A stretch of DNA of 33,890 nt from Hyphochytrium catenoides. Lineage: Eukaryota > Sar > Hyphochytriomycetes > Hyphochytriales > Hyphochytriaceae. The position numbers were made by a program, and so were the translations under genes. The stretch covers positions 1 to 33,890 of the forward strand of contig FLMG01000797.1 of assembly GCA_900088475.1 (NCBI GenBank). Direction: 5' to 3'. Below are positions 11,582 to 23,400 of this stretch, piece after piece. Each line of letters opens with the position of its first letter. Position 1 is the first letter of the stretch. The notes under the pieces were generated by a model. That model did not search any database. It was not told the origin of the DNA and saw only the letters and a list, made by a program, of their open reading frames with translations.

Positions 11582-13028
11582 ATGGAGGACAGCATGAAAG
11601 ACCGTCAGCGTGATCGTAGCCGGCTCTTTGCCAGGCCAGACGGGAAGAGCGAAGCAACTACTTATCCAAGAAATGTTGGAGCCCAGGCACAGGCCCAACC
11701 CCAGGACCGATTTTATGAGGACCTCAATCAGCAAAACTTATCTCTTCTTACAGAGACAAAGTCTATTGGAGGTGCCGTCCTCAGCTCCCTGGACCGTCAG
11801 GGAGGTAAGACGTAGATTAGAAGCAATTTTCTTTGTGACTTAAAGCATGACTGTTCTTCCGCACAGAAAAGCTCAGTCACACAGAGCGTATGCTGCAAGA
11901 AACTCACCATGACGCACTCCACGCGCGGAGGACAGTTCGGTTAGTTGTTCGTTGTATTACATTGAAATCGTTCGGTCAGTAGCTGAGAATGTATGAACTT
12001 CCTTAGGGGAATGACCTGGTCGGGTTGGCTTGCAAACATTGTTTCAAGGAGCCCTTCTACAGGCCTGCCTAGTCCAAGTGCCCCAGTCAGCACTAGATCT
12101 CTTTTGAACCATGCTAACTCCAGGACTACTGAGAACGGGAACGGTGTGGCCGCCATGGGAACTCCGACTGCCGAGTCTGTGGCATCCCGGGTATTTTCCG
12201 CAATGAAGTGTCAGCTGTTGTCCTTGACACTCACTAGTGCTATGGTAGACATCGACGAAGGCAGACACGGACTTGGCTGCCATCGAAAGTGATCTTAATG
12301 AGCTTGAGGCAATGGGAAAGGATATTGGATTTGCCCTTCACAGCCAATCTAAGCAGGTCGACTCTATCGCAGACAAAGCTGAAACAGTTGAAGATGTCAC
12401 GCGTGAAGTGAATAGACGCGCCGCCAACATCATGAACACAGTCACCAGGCAGAGGCCAATCTTCGTCAAGTTCGTAGCTCTTCAGGACAGCAAGAGTGGG
12501 AGGTTTTTACAGGCAGACATGGCATCTAATGACCTTATCTTAGGGTAGGAGCATCCTGTACACATACTAGTTGTCGCCTCCACACTCATGCGGTTCTGGT
12601 TGCAGACCAACATCCATGACTGAGGACTGCCAGTTTGGTGTCTACACCTTAGGTGAATCAAGCGAGATAATAGGCCTCCAGAGCGTGAAGACCGGGCTTT
12701 GGGTCGGCCAAAGTCGGCGAGGTTTTCTCAAGGTATAAAACTTCTGATAACGGGTTGTATGAACGTTACGAGCTGATGATTGATGCAGGCTCAGGCTAGA
12801 GCTATGAAGTCATGGGAGCATCTTTCTTTTAACATCCACCTGCCAGAGGCGAAGCTCCTCTTCTGTAGTGCCTTTTTCGGCAGGGGCGGTTGGTTAGCAG
12901 CGGATGAACGGTGCAATCTTCGTCTCCTACCTGCTTACGACTCTGACAGCAAGAGTCTGGCACTCAGCTTCATTATGATAGACCTTGTAAAGGTGAAAAG
13001 AGGAAATAGTCGTGATAGATTGAAGTAG
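11582..13028 (+). CDS. SNAP-25-like Qbc-SNARE with C-terminal beta-trefoil-like module
   Basis: Six exons (11582-11804, 11867-11939, 12007-12190, 12261-12544, 12606-12732, 12789-13028) encode 376 aa. Residues about 48-98 form a Qb SNARE helix with zero-layer Gln73 in LDRQGEKL. Residues about 163-218 form a Qc helix with zero-layer Gln189 in LHSQSKQVD. Two SNARE helices in one chain define SNAP-25/SNAP-29/Sec9 proteins, which pair with a syntaxin and an R-SNARE in membrane fusion. The linker starts GMTWSGWLANI, is Ser/Pro-rich and has no Cys, so SNAP-25-style palmitoylation there is unlikely. Residues about 225-376 are extra to the family: three similar units (GRFLQAD, GLWVGQS, GGWLAAD) suggest a beta-trefoil of the fascin/FRG1/actin-crosslinking kind. 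There is no transmembrane segment. Frame and phase agree across all five introns. The trefoil assignment is inferred from repeat pattern only, and the N-terminus may extend upstream. Confidence 0.85.
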
Positions 13029-14131
13029 AGATACCCAAAGTATCGCTGTCTCTTCTAGGGGGAAAGCCAGCTGGCAGCCTCCTTGTCGTTGTTTCCTCTC
13101 GCCCAGCGAGCCCGTGTCCTCGTCAGGAGTTATTTTGCTTTTGCGAAGCCCTGCGGCTACTATATGAACAAGGCGGAGCCCACAGCTCCATTATTTATCT
13201 GTACAATATTAAGGCTACCTTAGCTAACGAAGTCCATTAGAGCTTCAATTGAGTCCGTATTTTCTCTGCTTCCTTTTCATGAGAGCACATACGCTACCCT
13301 CCTTGTGACCCTAGTGTTACCCTGGGTCGCTCAAGAACTTCGGCATGTAATACGCTGCCACGCATGGCCTCAACTTTAGAATGGCCCTACTTTGTAGTCC
13401 TGAAGGGTTCTTGACACTCCTTCGACAACCGACAGGATTCATTTCTGGCTGGATTCTACGACTCTTGAGAGCCCAACGTCATGATGTTTCGGAACCAAAG
13501 AGACTACCTTTTTCCACTCATTATAGCGCATGCCATATATGGACTACCAGGCAAATCATCATCCTTCTAAGCGCTAGTCGGCTAAAGCTAGACTTTCGCT
13601 GTGCTGGGTCTTAAGCTTCGATGAGGCGTGAGGCTGCGCGCTCGCTGAAGGCGATGCGGCTGCCGCACAAGGCTCATGATGGGCGCCACATAACTCAAAA
13701 GAGATGATGGGAGGGAATGCCCGGGGGAGGTCTGGATAGGCTGGGTGGGCATGGCGTCTATCCCTAGGTCTACTTTAGTGAGAAGTGGGTGGTGCTCCTC
13801 GGTCGTTACATTGTATTCGCCATCAAAAACGGCGTGGAACTCCTCTCTCTGCACTGTTGCCACTTCACAGTCATTATATTCCAAGGCTTTGCCTGCCAGA
13901 CCGGTCACGAGCCAAGCTCAATAACGAAAGGTCTTGGCTGCGCTACTGGCGGCACTTTCTGCGCTAAGATCAGCGTGGTTCAGGTGCCACTGCTCGTAAG
14001 GTTTCGAGTCTCTGAGGGTAGAGAAGTGCGGGAGTAGTGACCGTCTTCATTTTTCAAGTCTCGTTAATTGAGTTGGGCTGCCCACAGCCTCTGGATCCTG
14101 GGAAGAGTCCCCTTCGTGGAGAACGAGAACA
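13029..14131. other. Intergenic region between SNARE and Tubby genes
   Basis: The 1.1 kb probably hold the SNARE 3' UTR and the Tubby promoter. Open frames overlap on both strands: 13588-13908 minus (106 codons) and 13789-14037 plus (82 codons). Neither contains a domain I know, nor joins convincingly to neighbouring exons, so I do not call a gene. A short unrecognised minus-strand gene remains possible. Confidence 0.4.
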
Positions 14132-16344
14132 ATGTTCTTGAATGATGATACGATCGATGATAACAAGGACTCTAAAGGAGAGGTTAGGCGCCCCTCTCGC
14201 CCCCCGTCATCAGGCAGTACTAGGATGTCCATCCCAGGTGCGCCAGTTGGTGACGACGATGACTCCGGCCTTGGAAGTGCTGGTGCTCTGTCATCTTCTG
14301 CTGCCCGCTCTCGGGTTTTGCAGCAGCAGAAGGAGCTGCAGATGAAAAAAATGCAAACTCGCATGGGTTCAGGTACGCGCAATTTTGCAGGGTCTGTGGG
14401 GCTCTCAGTCAAGAGATAACACCACCCGTTGCTGTTAGGGTTGCTGACTTCCACAACCGAGAAGACAGAGAGTAGCATTACCTCATCCAGCCGCCAACTT
14501 TCGAAGCCCAAAGATGTTGAGGATGATGATGAGGTGTCTTCCCCATCTTCTCGAAGAAGATCATCTGTAGAACGTGAGGAGCGCAGTAGCAGAAGAAAGT
14601 CCTTGCGTGACTCCGACGAGAATGGGTCCGATGACGATAACCGGCGGCCTTCATCGAGAAGGTCAAGAAGAGAACGCCGCAGAGACGATGATGACGACGA
14701 GCACGACGATCGACGCGGCAGCCGCCGGGACCGTGGCCGAGAGAAAGATGTTAGCGATGAAGAAAGGCCAAGGACGGCAAATCGGCGAAGAGAGTCAGAG
14801 AGGGATCGCGACGGAGAAAGAGACAGGGATCGCGAGAAGGATCGTGGGCGCGACCGGGACCGTGATCGCGACGCCAGAGACGATAAAGAGAGGTCAGATA
14901 GGCCACGCGATCGCCGTGAAAGCCGCCGTTCTCGCAAGGATGACCGCTCAGAAGATGAAGATCGAGACAGAGGCAGTTCTGAGGATGACCGGCCAAGAGA
15001 GAGGGAGCGGACTCGAGAAAGAAGGTCCAGCTCCGCTAGGAGGCGAAGAAATACTGAGTCTAGCGAGGAGGAAGAAGAGTATCAGGTTTCTTCTCGAAAG
15101 GTAAGAAGCTGCTATCTCGTTCCATCTAGGAAGTAGGCTTATCCATCTTCCTGCCAGAGTGAGCGTAAGAAATCGATCGACGACAACACTTCCAACGCAG
15201 ACCAAGACGAGACAAGAGCAGTTTCTCCACTCAAAAGCCCAGAAAAGGAAGGAGCTGAAAAAGCCGCCATTCCACCGACCGTGAAAGTACAGCTCGATCT
15301 GTCTGACATCAGGCAATTCATGATGAGGTAGGCATCAATGGCTTGTATGACCTAGGCCGCAAGATCCCATAGACGATAAACTCTGCCAGGCCGACGCCCA
15401 AGGAGTATGGTTGCGTACAGTGCACCATTATAAGGCAGCGAGGAAGTGGGCTAGACAAGCCTTATCCTGAGTACTTCCTTCACCTCAGGGTAAGCACGCC
15501 TTTTCCTTCACCATAGTTTCCGCAGCTAAGCGGGTCGTCGCCTATCAATAGGAAGGAGACAAGTTTTTGGCTTGTAGCAAGAAGAGGCCCAAGAACAAGA
15601 CGAGCAACTATCTGATCTCTCTGCAGAAGGGAGACTACAACCGGACCGGTCTGAACTGTCTGGGAAAGCTCAGAAGCAACTTTATTGGGACTGAGTTCGG
15701 GATCTTCGACAAAGGCGTCAACCCCAAGGATCTGGAGGATGAGAACCAGACCGTGAGCGAACTAGCCATTCGCCAGGAACTGGGTGTGGTCACATACGTA
15801 AGCCTACTGACTTCTTACAGTGCAAGGAGGCATCCGCGATGTTAACACCTCTGATTCTCCCCCACCCTAGGAGCAAAATCTATTGGGCAAGCGTGGACCA
15901 CGAAAGATGCGTGTAGCTGTTCCCAAGGTGCGGGACGACAATACTCGCATTATCTTCCGCCCTCGGACTAAGGAGGAGGAGATAATGACGAAGCTTAAGG
16001 ACCAAGATCATACCAACCTTGTGTTCCTGGTCAACAAGCCCCCTAAGTGGAATGATCAGGTGAAGTCTTAACCAGCTTGACGCAGTTACTGCCCTGTCCG
16101 TGCGTCCTAACATGTTAACTTCGCTTAGGTTGGCGCCTACGTCCTAAACTTTAATGGCCGTGTGACAATGGCTTCCGTCAAGAACTTTCAGCTGGTGACG
16201 CCGGACAATTTGGATCGCATTGTCCTTCAGTTCGGCCGCGTAGGACAGGATCAGTTCACAATGGACTACCAATGGCCACTCTCACCCTTTCAGGCGTTTG
16301 CTATTGCGCTTAGCAGCTTTGACTCAAAGATTGCGTGTGACTAG
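14132..16344 (+). CDS. Tubby-like protein with a long Arg/Asp-rich N-terminal region
   Basis: Seven exons (14132-14372, 14439-15100, 15158-15327, 15390-15489, 15552-15797, 15871-16059, 16129-16344) encode 607 aa. The C-terminal part (about residues 345-607) is a complete Tubby domain, the beta-barrel around a buried helix that binds PI(4,5)P2. Seen: the entry segment [13 protein letters not shown], the lipid-site strand with Lys/Arg ([15 protein letters not shown]), [10 protein letters not shown], and the hallmark C-terminus [15 protein letters not shown] then FDSKIAC. In relatives these proteins carry cargo to cilia or report membrane phosphoinositide. Residues about 80-310 are low complexity: acidic and basic blocks with Arg-Asp and Arg-Glu dipeptides, plus Ser/Arg stretches. 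This is longer and more charged than usual Tubby N-termini. A cluster of basic residues could act as a nuclear signal. The start is the first Met of the frame, at a normal distance from the upstream gene. Confidence 0.95.
14800..14940 (+). repeat. Degenerate hexamer tract encoding Arg-Asp/Arg-Glu dipeptides
   Basis: Within Tubby exon 2, units such as cgcgac, gatcgc, cgtgat and cgggac recur and encode alternating Arg and Asp/Glu. Codons differ between units, which suggests selection on the protein charge pattern rather than very recent slippage. The antisense strand of this exon is open for 296 codons purely as a mirror of the repeat. Confidence 0.7.
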
Positions 16345-17450
16345 TTTGCCAAGTCTGCCTCATTTCGAAGCAATTGGACTTCTTAGCGAATGGCAGTACT
16401 CTCAGCAAAGGCCTAGAATGCTTTGCTAACCATCTTTTAGCGTCAGTCAAATTAATTCATATCACTATGAACAGGATGAGCTCTTTTCTCTGCATAGTGA
16501 AGAGCTGAACTCAACTTGTCAATGGAGTCCTAGGGATGTGCCGCTTATACTGAGGAGCTGTCCGCTCCCTTCAGATCCCGTGACAGAGACACTTTCAGAG
16601 ACCGCGACACAGCATGAAGGGGAAAGGGGGAAAGGGCGGAAAGTCATAGCTGCTGCACCTTATACTATCACTCTAACCGGCGTCACCGCGTGACAAGGCG
16701 CTCTACTCCTCAAACACATCTCTTGTGACGTTGCAGACACAGCCGTCGCCGTCTATCTCTACAATCCCTGAGCAATACTTTGACTGGGTAACCTAGTTCA
16801 GGCATCACAGATCCGCAGAAGGCGTACCCGTAGGATGTATGCTGAAGAGCGCGTGAGGAGATCTGATGGATCGTGGCAACCTTGACCTCGTAGAAGCTCC
16901 ACAGGTGTGCGCTCTGCGACCAAGGAGCTTTTGACCTTAGGAGCGTGTTCTGATCCTGCAGCCCTTATGGGCTTCTTCAGATTCGGCATTACTCGTACTT
17001 ATTCAGGATATCACATGCACTCTTTGGTATTAAGCTCAAAGTGACCAGTCGGATTCTCAATACAAGCGCTAGGACTCACACTCTGTTCCTGTTGAAGAGC
17101 TCTTCCACTTTTTCATTGACACTTTGAATGCCAAGCAGCAAAGTCTCCTTCGATCCACAGCTGTCGGCCTCGCCCCTGCTGCCATCACACGTCTCCCCCG
17201 TCCTTCGCAAGCGCTGGTGGGCACGTTACCTGTCAGCCTTCCGGACGCTGCAGGCTTGTGGCCTCATAGTCCCGCGTATTTATCTCTGTGCAGGTGCTAG
17301 GACAGATCTCTTTCTGATTTGTGGTGTAAGTTAGCTAGCTCTCATTCTTCTTCTGCAGCTCAAGCACTATAAGACAGCTCGCCAGTTGTATCTACCATGG
17401 GGGAGCATTTGACGCAAAGACAAAGCTTCTTACATTAGAAGGTTGGCACC
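16345..17450. other. Intergenic region and probable 5' UTR of the PLU-1/PHD gene
   Basis: No supported gene lies here. Near the right end, a good donor (gtaagt at about 17327) or one at about 17295, together with a pyrimidine-rich acceptor ending about 17359 (cattcttcttctgcag), suggests a 5' UTR intron of the downstream gene. Small frames at 16798-16989 (minus) and 17128-17334 (plus) lack recognisable content. Confidence 0.45.
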
Positions 17451-20400
17451 ATGCCTTCCCCGCCATCAGGTTACCATCTTCAATGGCCCTTGCCTAGTGA
17501 GTGGACTAACAGGCTGGTATTGGAACAGAGTCCTCAAGCTCGTCAGGGCCTGGAGATAAGAGGCCCAAGCGAGCAGCGACTCAGAGGAAAGAAAGCAAGC
17601 CTACTTCTCGTGCTGGGTCTGCCACTCGGAGAGACATCAGAGATGGAGTGACGGGTAGCCCATCGTGCTGCTTTCAACGATAACTACTTGCCAATCTGAC
17701 GTTTTCTGCCTCCCCTAGACTCACTAATGAGCAAAGACGGTGAGAACCAAGTAATGTCTGATGCTCATGAGGAGGATAACTCTACGGAGAGCTCCGATGA
17801 TGATGGTCCGCATACTACGGACTACCCATATCGACCTCCGCGCGTGGATCCTGAACTCTATCAGGTTGCAGTGCTTGATGATGTCATTGCCGCCAAGCCG
17901 TCCAATGGCAGACTTTCAGGTATGGGTTTCTCCATGGAACTGACGATGTTGCCTCTCTGAGCGCGTAACTGCTTTCTCTCTCTAAAGCCCGCCTATCAAT
18001 CGAGTCAGATGTGCGAGGGAACCAGATGTCCATTCACGATGGGCGCATCTGGTCTCCAGACTTTGAGGACATGTCATCGGATGCAGGTGCGAGGCCTGCT
18101 TTGCCCTGCCAAGGAAGTTTTCTGCTAACGAGTCTTTTCTTGACATATCGAAGTGGACCATTTTATAGAGTTTGCTCGGAGCTTGACCCGAGAGATGCCA
18201 CCAGCCTTTGTAACTGGCCAGAGCATTACCCTTGATGCAGAGGTGGGCAAGCTAGCAGAGGAAGATCTTGAACTAGCGGAAGGTAGCTCCAAGCAGAGGC
18301 CAATGGCATCAGACGAGCTCGTACTTCGCTTTCTTCATCAGCAGAAGATGCAGGAAGCAAGGGCACAGTTTCTGTTGCAGGCAGCACATGGAGTTGGCAA
18401 AGGTCCTTAAAATAGTGCCAAAGCATCACTGCGCGTGCTGCTGCTCACCGAATCCTTTCTGCCCTTCCTCCCATATAGAGTTTGCCTGGTTCCAGGCAAC
18501 GGAAGAGAGCTCAAAGTCGAATTCATCCAGGCTTTCTTGGCTGCAGGGTGCGACAAATGGCTACCGGATTGTACCAGGAGGCGCCTCTCCGACGCACTTC
18601 CGCAGTGGCAGTGCCCAGGAGGTATTTGACAAGTTCAAGGAGACAAGCAACGATACTTCGGCAACCGCTTCAAGAGGTGGAAGAGATAGGGATCGGTGAG
18701 TTCTATCTAACCCCGTCTATCCCTAGCAAGCCGGACTAATCAGCCATAGTGCGAGCCGATCTGAACTTCAAGGCCGCTGGAAGAGCTGGCAAGCTGAAGT
18801 GAAGAAGTCTTTAGCAAGTAACAAGACGCCGAACGGTCCGCAGATATCCTTCCAACAGCTCCTACAGCTAGAAACTGAAGCCCAAGCTCTCCCCCCTCCT
18901 GATGAAGCTCCTGGAGGTTTGTGGCTGCGCTCTCATTTCTATAAGGTTGTTCTCCATCAGTTTACGATGTCCTTATGACGCAGAGCGCTTCCTGGAGCAG
19001 CTGAAGAGCACGTATGACGCACTTTTACAACGACTGCGGTCCGTGTATAGCTGGATTGCTAGGGCGACGGATATCCTAGCTGGCACCATCTCCAATTCCG
19101 ACGTGGTTACTCTTGAACAGTTGCTGAACTCTGCCAACTCCTTTTCTCTCTCAGTGCCGTCTGTCGAGATCGTCCGACAACTGGTCGCGGACATAAGAGA
19201 GTGGCAGGCAAGGTCTAGGACAGCACTGGGCCAGCTTTCGTCCTTGGGAACGCTGCTTACTCTTCTGCGACAAGCTGACGAAAACCGATGGACTCTGTTA
19301 GAACGTGATCAATTGCAGAAGAAGATTGAAGGTAACAGGACTTATGTACTTCGCTTACCCTGGGAGACCCCTGCCTCTTCGTCAACTTAGTGCTTCGAGA
19401 AGCCCATTCACAAGCGGCCTGTACCGTAGTATTTCCTCCACCGCCATCAGTCACTGGGATCTGACTCTGATTTTCTTAGTCGCCCAGCAGTTCGTTGCTG
19501 CCGTGAATGAAGCATTTCTTAGGAGAAACAGGCGAAAGGTGAAAATCCCACTGATACAGGTCCGTGTTGTCGGCGAGGCATTTTTCGCGGTATATCTCAC
19601 TACTTACCTCCTATCTTCGCTTTCTGATCCACATTCGCTCTCCCAATTCCTGGCCTTATTTATCTACTTTCGTATAGCTGAAAGAGTTGCTGGGCAAGAT
19701 AGACGTAGCCGAAGTGGACTTTGAGGAGGCAAAAATCTTGCGCGCACATATCTATGATGCAGAAGAGTGGGTGCGAAGAGCACGAGATGCTACCTCAAAG
19801 CGTGCTGACATGAAAACGCTCATGGCGATGCTTAATGAGGCAGAGACTATTCCAGTCGACCTATCTGAGGAGGTGATGAGGATCCAAGATGAACTGAAGA
19901 AAGCCCGAGACTGGGTTAACAAAGTCCGGAAGATGGTTCCAAAACAGGCGAAGACACGCCGGACGGCGCCAATGGAAAAGGTTTGTACCTACTCGCCCTT
20001 ATAGTCGTTACCTGGAGCTAAGTCAACGTGGATGTTCCTAGTTGGAACTGAGCACCATGAGGGACCTTCTAAGTGAGGCTGAATCTATGGCGGTGGACGT
20101 AAGAGAGCTTGAAGAGATGACTGATGTAAGAAATAGCCTACCCAGTATCTGCAACAGTCTGCATCATCCAGCAAACTCCGTTCTTCTCAGGCTTTTATGC
20201 TTTAGTCGTTCAGACTTTTTTGTATGCCTCTGTCTACCTTTCTGTCTGCTTTGCGCGAAACCCCTCTTGACAGGATTCTCTTAGGTGGTAGAGAGCGCAG
20301 AGGATTGGCTGACAAGGGTGAGAGAAGCACTGCAGTCCGGGACTGACTTCACTGTCAAGTCGCTCCAAGAATTATTGTTAGAATGTGAAGATATCCCAGT

Positions 20401-23400
20401 GGAAATGGAAGAGCAGCAAGTTTTGGTGGTGGAAGTTGAGGGACGGATCTGGTCTGATCGAGCAAGAAAAGCTCTCACTGCGCCATATACAGACCTTGAG
20501 AACCTTAAAGTTCTCCTGTCTGAGGTAAAGCTCTTCGTCGCTTCCCTCCCTTCCCCTTGATACCTTCTAAGTTTTTATGTGGATCAGAGTGCGGAGCTAC
20601 GCAACAGGCTACCCGCGCCTTACCAAGCGTCATGGGAACTTGGTGCGGAGGCTGAAGTAAGACAGGCAGTTGAGGGCGCGGAGAAGTGGCTGCATGACAT
20701 CAAACAAGCGCTTGGTAACCAGTGGCTCGCTGCTATTGGGTCGAATGCGGCTGGCACTCCGGTACCCAGCTCGCGGAGGGGAGGTTCCAGCACAAGGACC
20801 ACGATTGATGATGTGGCTGAGCTCCTTAAGACGGCAGAGCAGCTTCCTGTCAAGCTTTCTGCGCAAATTGAGGCTGTGCATCGGACGTTAGATCAGGCGA
20901 CCCAGCTGCGCTCACGGGTGGTGCAGCTTTTAGCTGATATTGACGGTGTTATTGCCAGGAAGGCAGACACCGCAGTCCCTGAGCCACGTGCAATATATCT
21001 AAGTGAACTGTCAACGCTTGCATCTGAATATGAAGCTTTGCCATTAGCCTTTCCGGAAGCTGAAACGTTACAGGTGCAGAATTTAAGTTATGGAATGTTG
21101 AAGCCATCTCGCACTGACATTCTGTGTGTGAGCAGACTTTTCTCACCACATGCGAGAAGTGGCTTGACAAGGCGAGAGCGATAGGGCCCAAGCGCCACTC
21201 GAGAGGCAAAGTTAGAGAGTCAACCAAAAAGGTTAGTACTTATAGATCAGGAGCGGATGTTTGTTGAGCGTGACGACCAGTTCTAATTCTATCTTCCGCG
21301 AAGGTCACTCTTGAGGAAGTCGAAGGCCTTATAGAGGCTGCTCGAGGGTTGCCAATAGTAGTAGAAGAGGATATTAATCATCTTCAGGCAGAGGTAGAAC
21401 GCGCAGGCAGTTGGCAGGCCAAGGCCGAAGTGGTGATTACGCAGGTTTCGGAGGATCTGCTAAAAATGAAGGAACTTGCTCTGAGGCTGGCCTCTCTGGA
21501 GGAGAAAGCATATGGGGAGTACGCAGAAAGAAGAGTCCAGAAGTGCCTACACCGGCGGGAGAGACTTCAAGAAGGCTCTGCCTCGGCGGCAGTCGCTGCC
21601 GAAACGGGCCCTCTTTCCATCTGGACACCCGCGGTGATTAGCGAGGGCTCAGACCCTTCAGCTGTCCAGGACGCCAGTGACTCCAAAAAGCAAGCTGCAT
21701 TTAACAACTGTGCCATTGTTGCCGAGATACTCGAGCGCTTCCCTCCAGTAAAGTCTGTGAAGAAGAGCGTAAGGGAGTACGCAAAGTTCAATTTCCACCT
21801 GCAGGAAGAAGACGTATATTTGGGAGTTGACGAGGACGACGATGAGAAAGAGGAAAGGAAGGAGGAGTCTGATCTGTTAGACCCTCTTTATGAGGAGCAA
21901 TGCCAATCATTCACTTCTATCGCTAGCACAGCGACAGAGAAGCTGAAGAGTCTGTCCGACGAATCCAAACTTCTTGGCATAACTACAGGGAAGGAGAAGG
22001 CAGTGGAACATCTAAAAGCGTCCCTTGACTGGACAGTCCGCGCCCGTGAGGTCCTGACGGGCTCTAAGCTTTCGAATCCGTCCGAACTACGAGGTTTGAT
22101 TTCTGAAGGCGAGAAGCTGTTGAGGAGTGCTACCAAGTCGTCAGAAAGCAGTGCGGAGAGTCACAACGTCCACCTTGAGGCCGAAGCCGAAGCGAATAGC
22201 GACGGCAGCAAGGACGCTGTTAGGCGAACTTTAGAGGACTCACTAGTGGATATAGCTCCGCTCAGGTGAGAAACAGCAGTTATCTTCGATGCAGGGGTTC
22301 TTTCTCACAATAAATCAGACAGAAAGCCTGGAACTACTTACAGTCAACAGTTTATCTAACGCTAATGCCCTTCTCAATAGGAAAGAATATGAGAAGGTTC
22401 AGCACTGGGTTTCCAGGGCCAAATCTGCACTAGAGACCGGGGCGTGCGAACTCTATGAAGTCTTGGATCTCATCGATGAAAGCGAGGAGCTTGCTGTAGA
22501 GGTTGAAGAGGCACGAAAACTGCAGAATGAAGTTAGGAAAGCAAAGTCCTGGCTCAGAAAGACTAGCAAAATGGTGGATAGCGCAGCCAAGGAAGGGACA
22601 CGCTTCACCAAGAAGTCTTTGACACAGCTAGTAAATGAGGCGGATAAGATCAAGGTTCTGCAACAGCTCCATGTTACTTTATTTGATCGAAGTTCCCCTC
22701 CTTGCTATCTATTGCCGTCCGAGCCTGACGCTGACCTTCATGGATTGCAGGACTCGCCAATACTAAAACACTGTTCTTGCCACAGATAAAGCTAAAGAGG
22801 GTAGAACGCTTCCGAGGAGCTCTGTCGGCAGGTCGAAACTGGCTGAAACGTGTAGAAGAGACAGGCATTGAGACTGGGGAGGCCAGCGTGGAAGCCTTAC
22901 AAAACCTGCTCCGGGAGTACTATCGAGGAGAGGTCATCATCGACTTGCAAGAGAATGTCGAGGTATCGATTCTTTGGTTGTTCGCCAGTACTGCAGGTCC
23001 AAATGAGATATTGATAGATCATCACTTCTCCCTCTTCATGCGCCGCCGTGAACTTGGGCCTTTCTTCTAGGTGCTGGAGCAGGCCGTCACCCCTTACTGC
23101 CTCTGTAGGCAGCCCTATGACGGCTTCATGATTGGGTGCGATAATTGTGATGACTGGTTTCATGGGGCTTGCGTCAATTTGACTGAGGCCCAAGCGGATA
23201 AATGTGACCAATGGTCCTGTCCTCGGTGTTCCATAGCCAAGCACTTGGCGCATGTCATCGAGCTCGGAACGACAGCGATTAACCGTTGTCTAAGCCCAAA
23301 TGTTGTCCAGACTGTGGCACAAAAAGCTAAACAGCGGGCGCAGAAACTGGTAGGCACTCCCATTCTTCGAACTCGCCCGGCTACGGCTTATTTGCCTTTC

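Noticed and set aside
14047-14937. Minus-strand open frame of 296 codons, rich in Ser/Arg/Leu
   Set aside because: It is the antisense mirror of the Arg/Asp-rich Tubby exon, whose repeat composition keeps that antisense frame open. Its content is low-complexity Ser/Arg.
16798-16989. Minus-strand open frame of 63 codons in the Tubby/PLU-1 spacer
   Set aside because: It has no recognisable motif, no splice-linked neighbour and no supporting context.
17128-17334. Plus-strand open frame of 68 codons upstream of the PLU-1/PHD gene
   Set aside because: None of its phases joins in frame to the first coding exon; the region fits a 5' UTR with an intron better.
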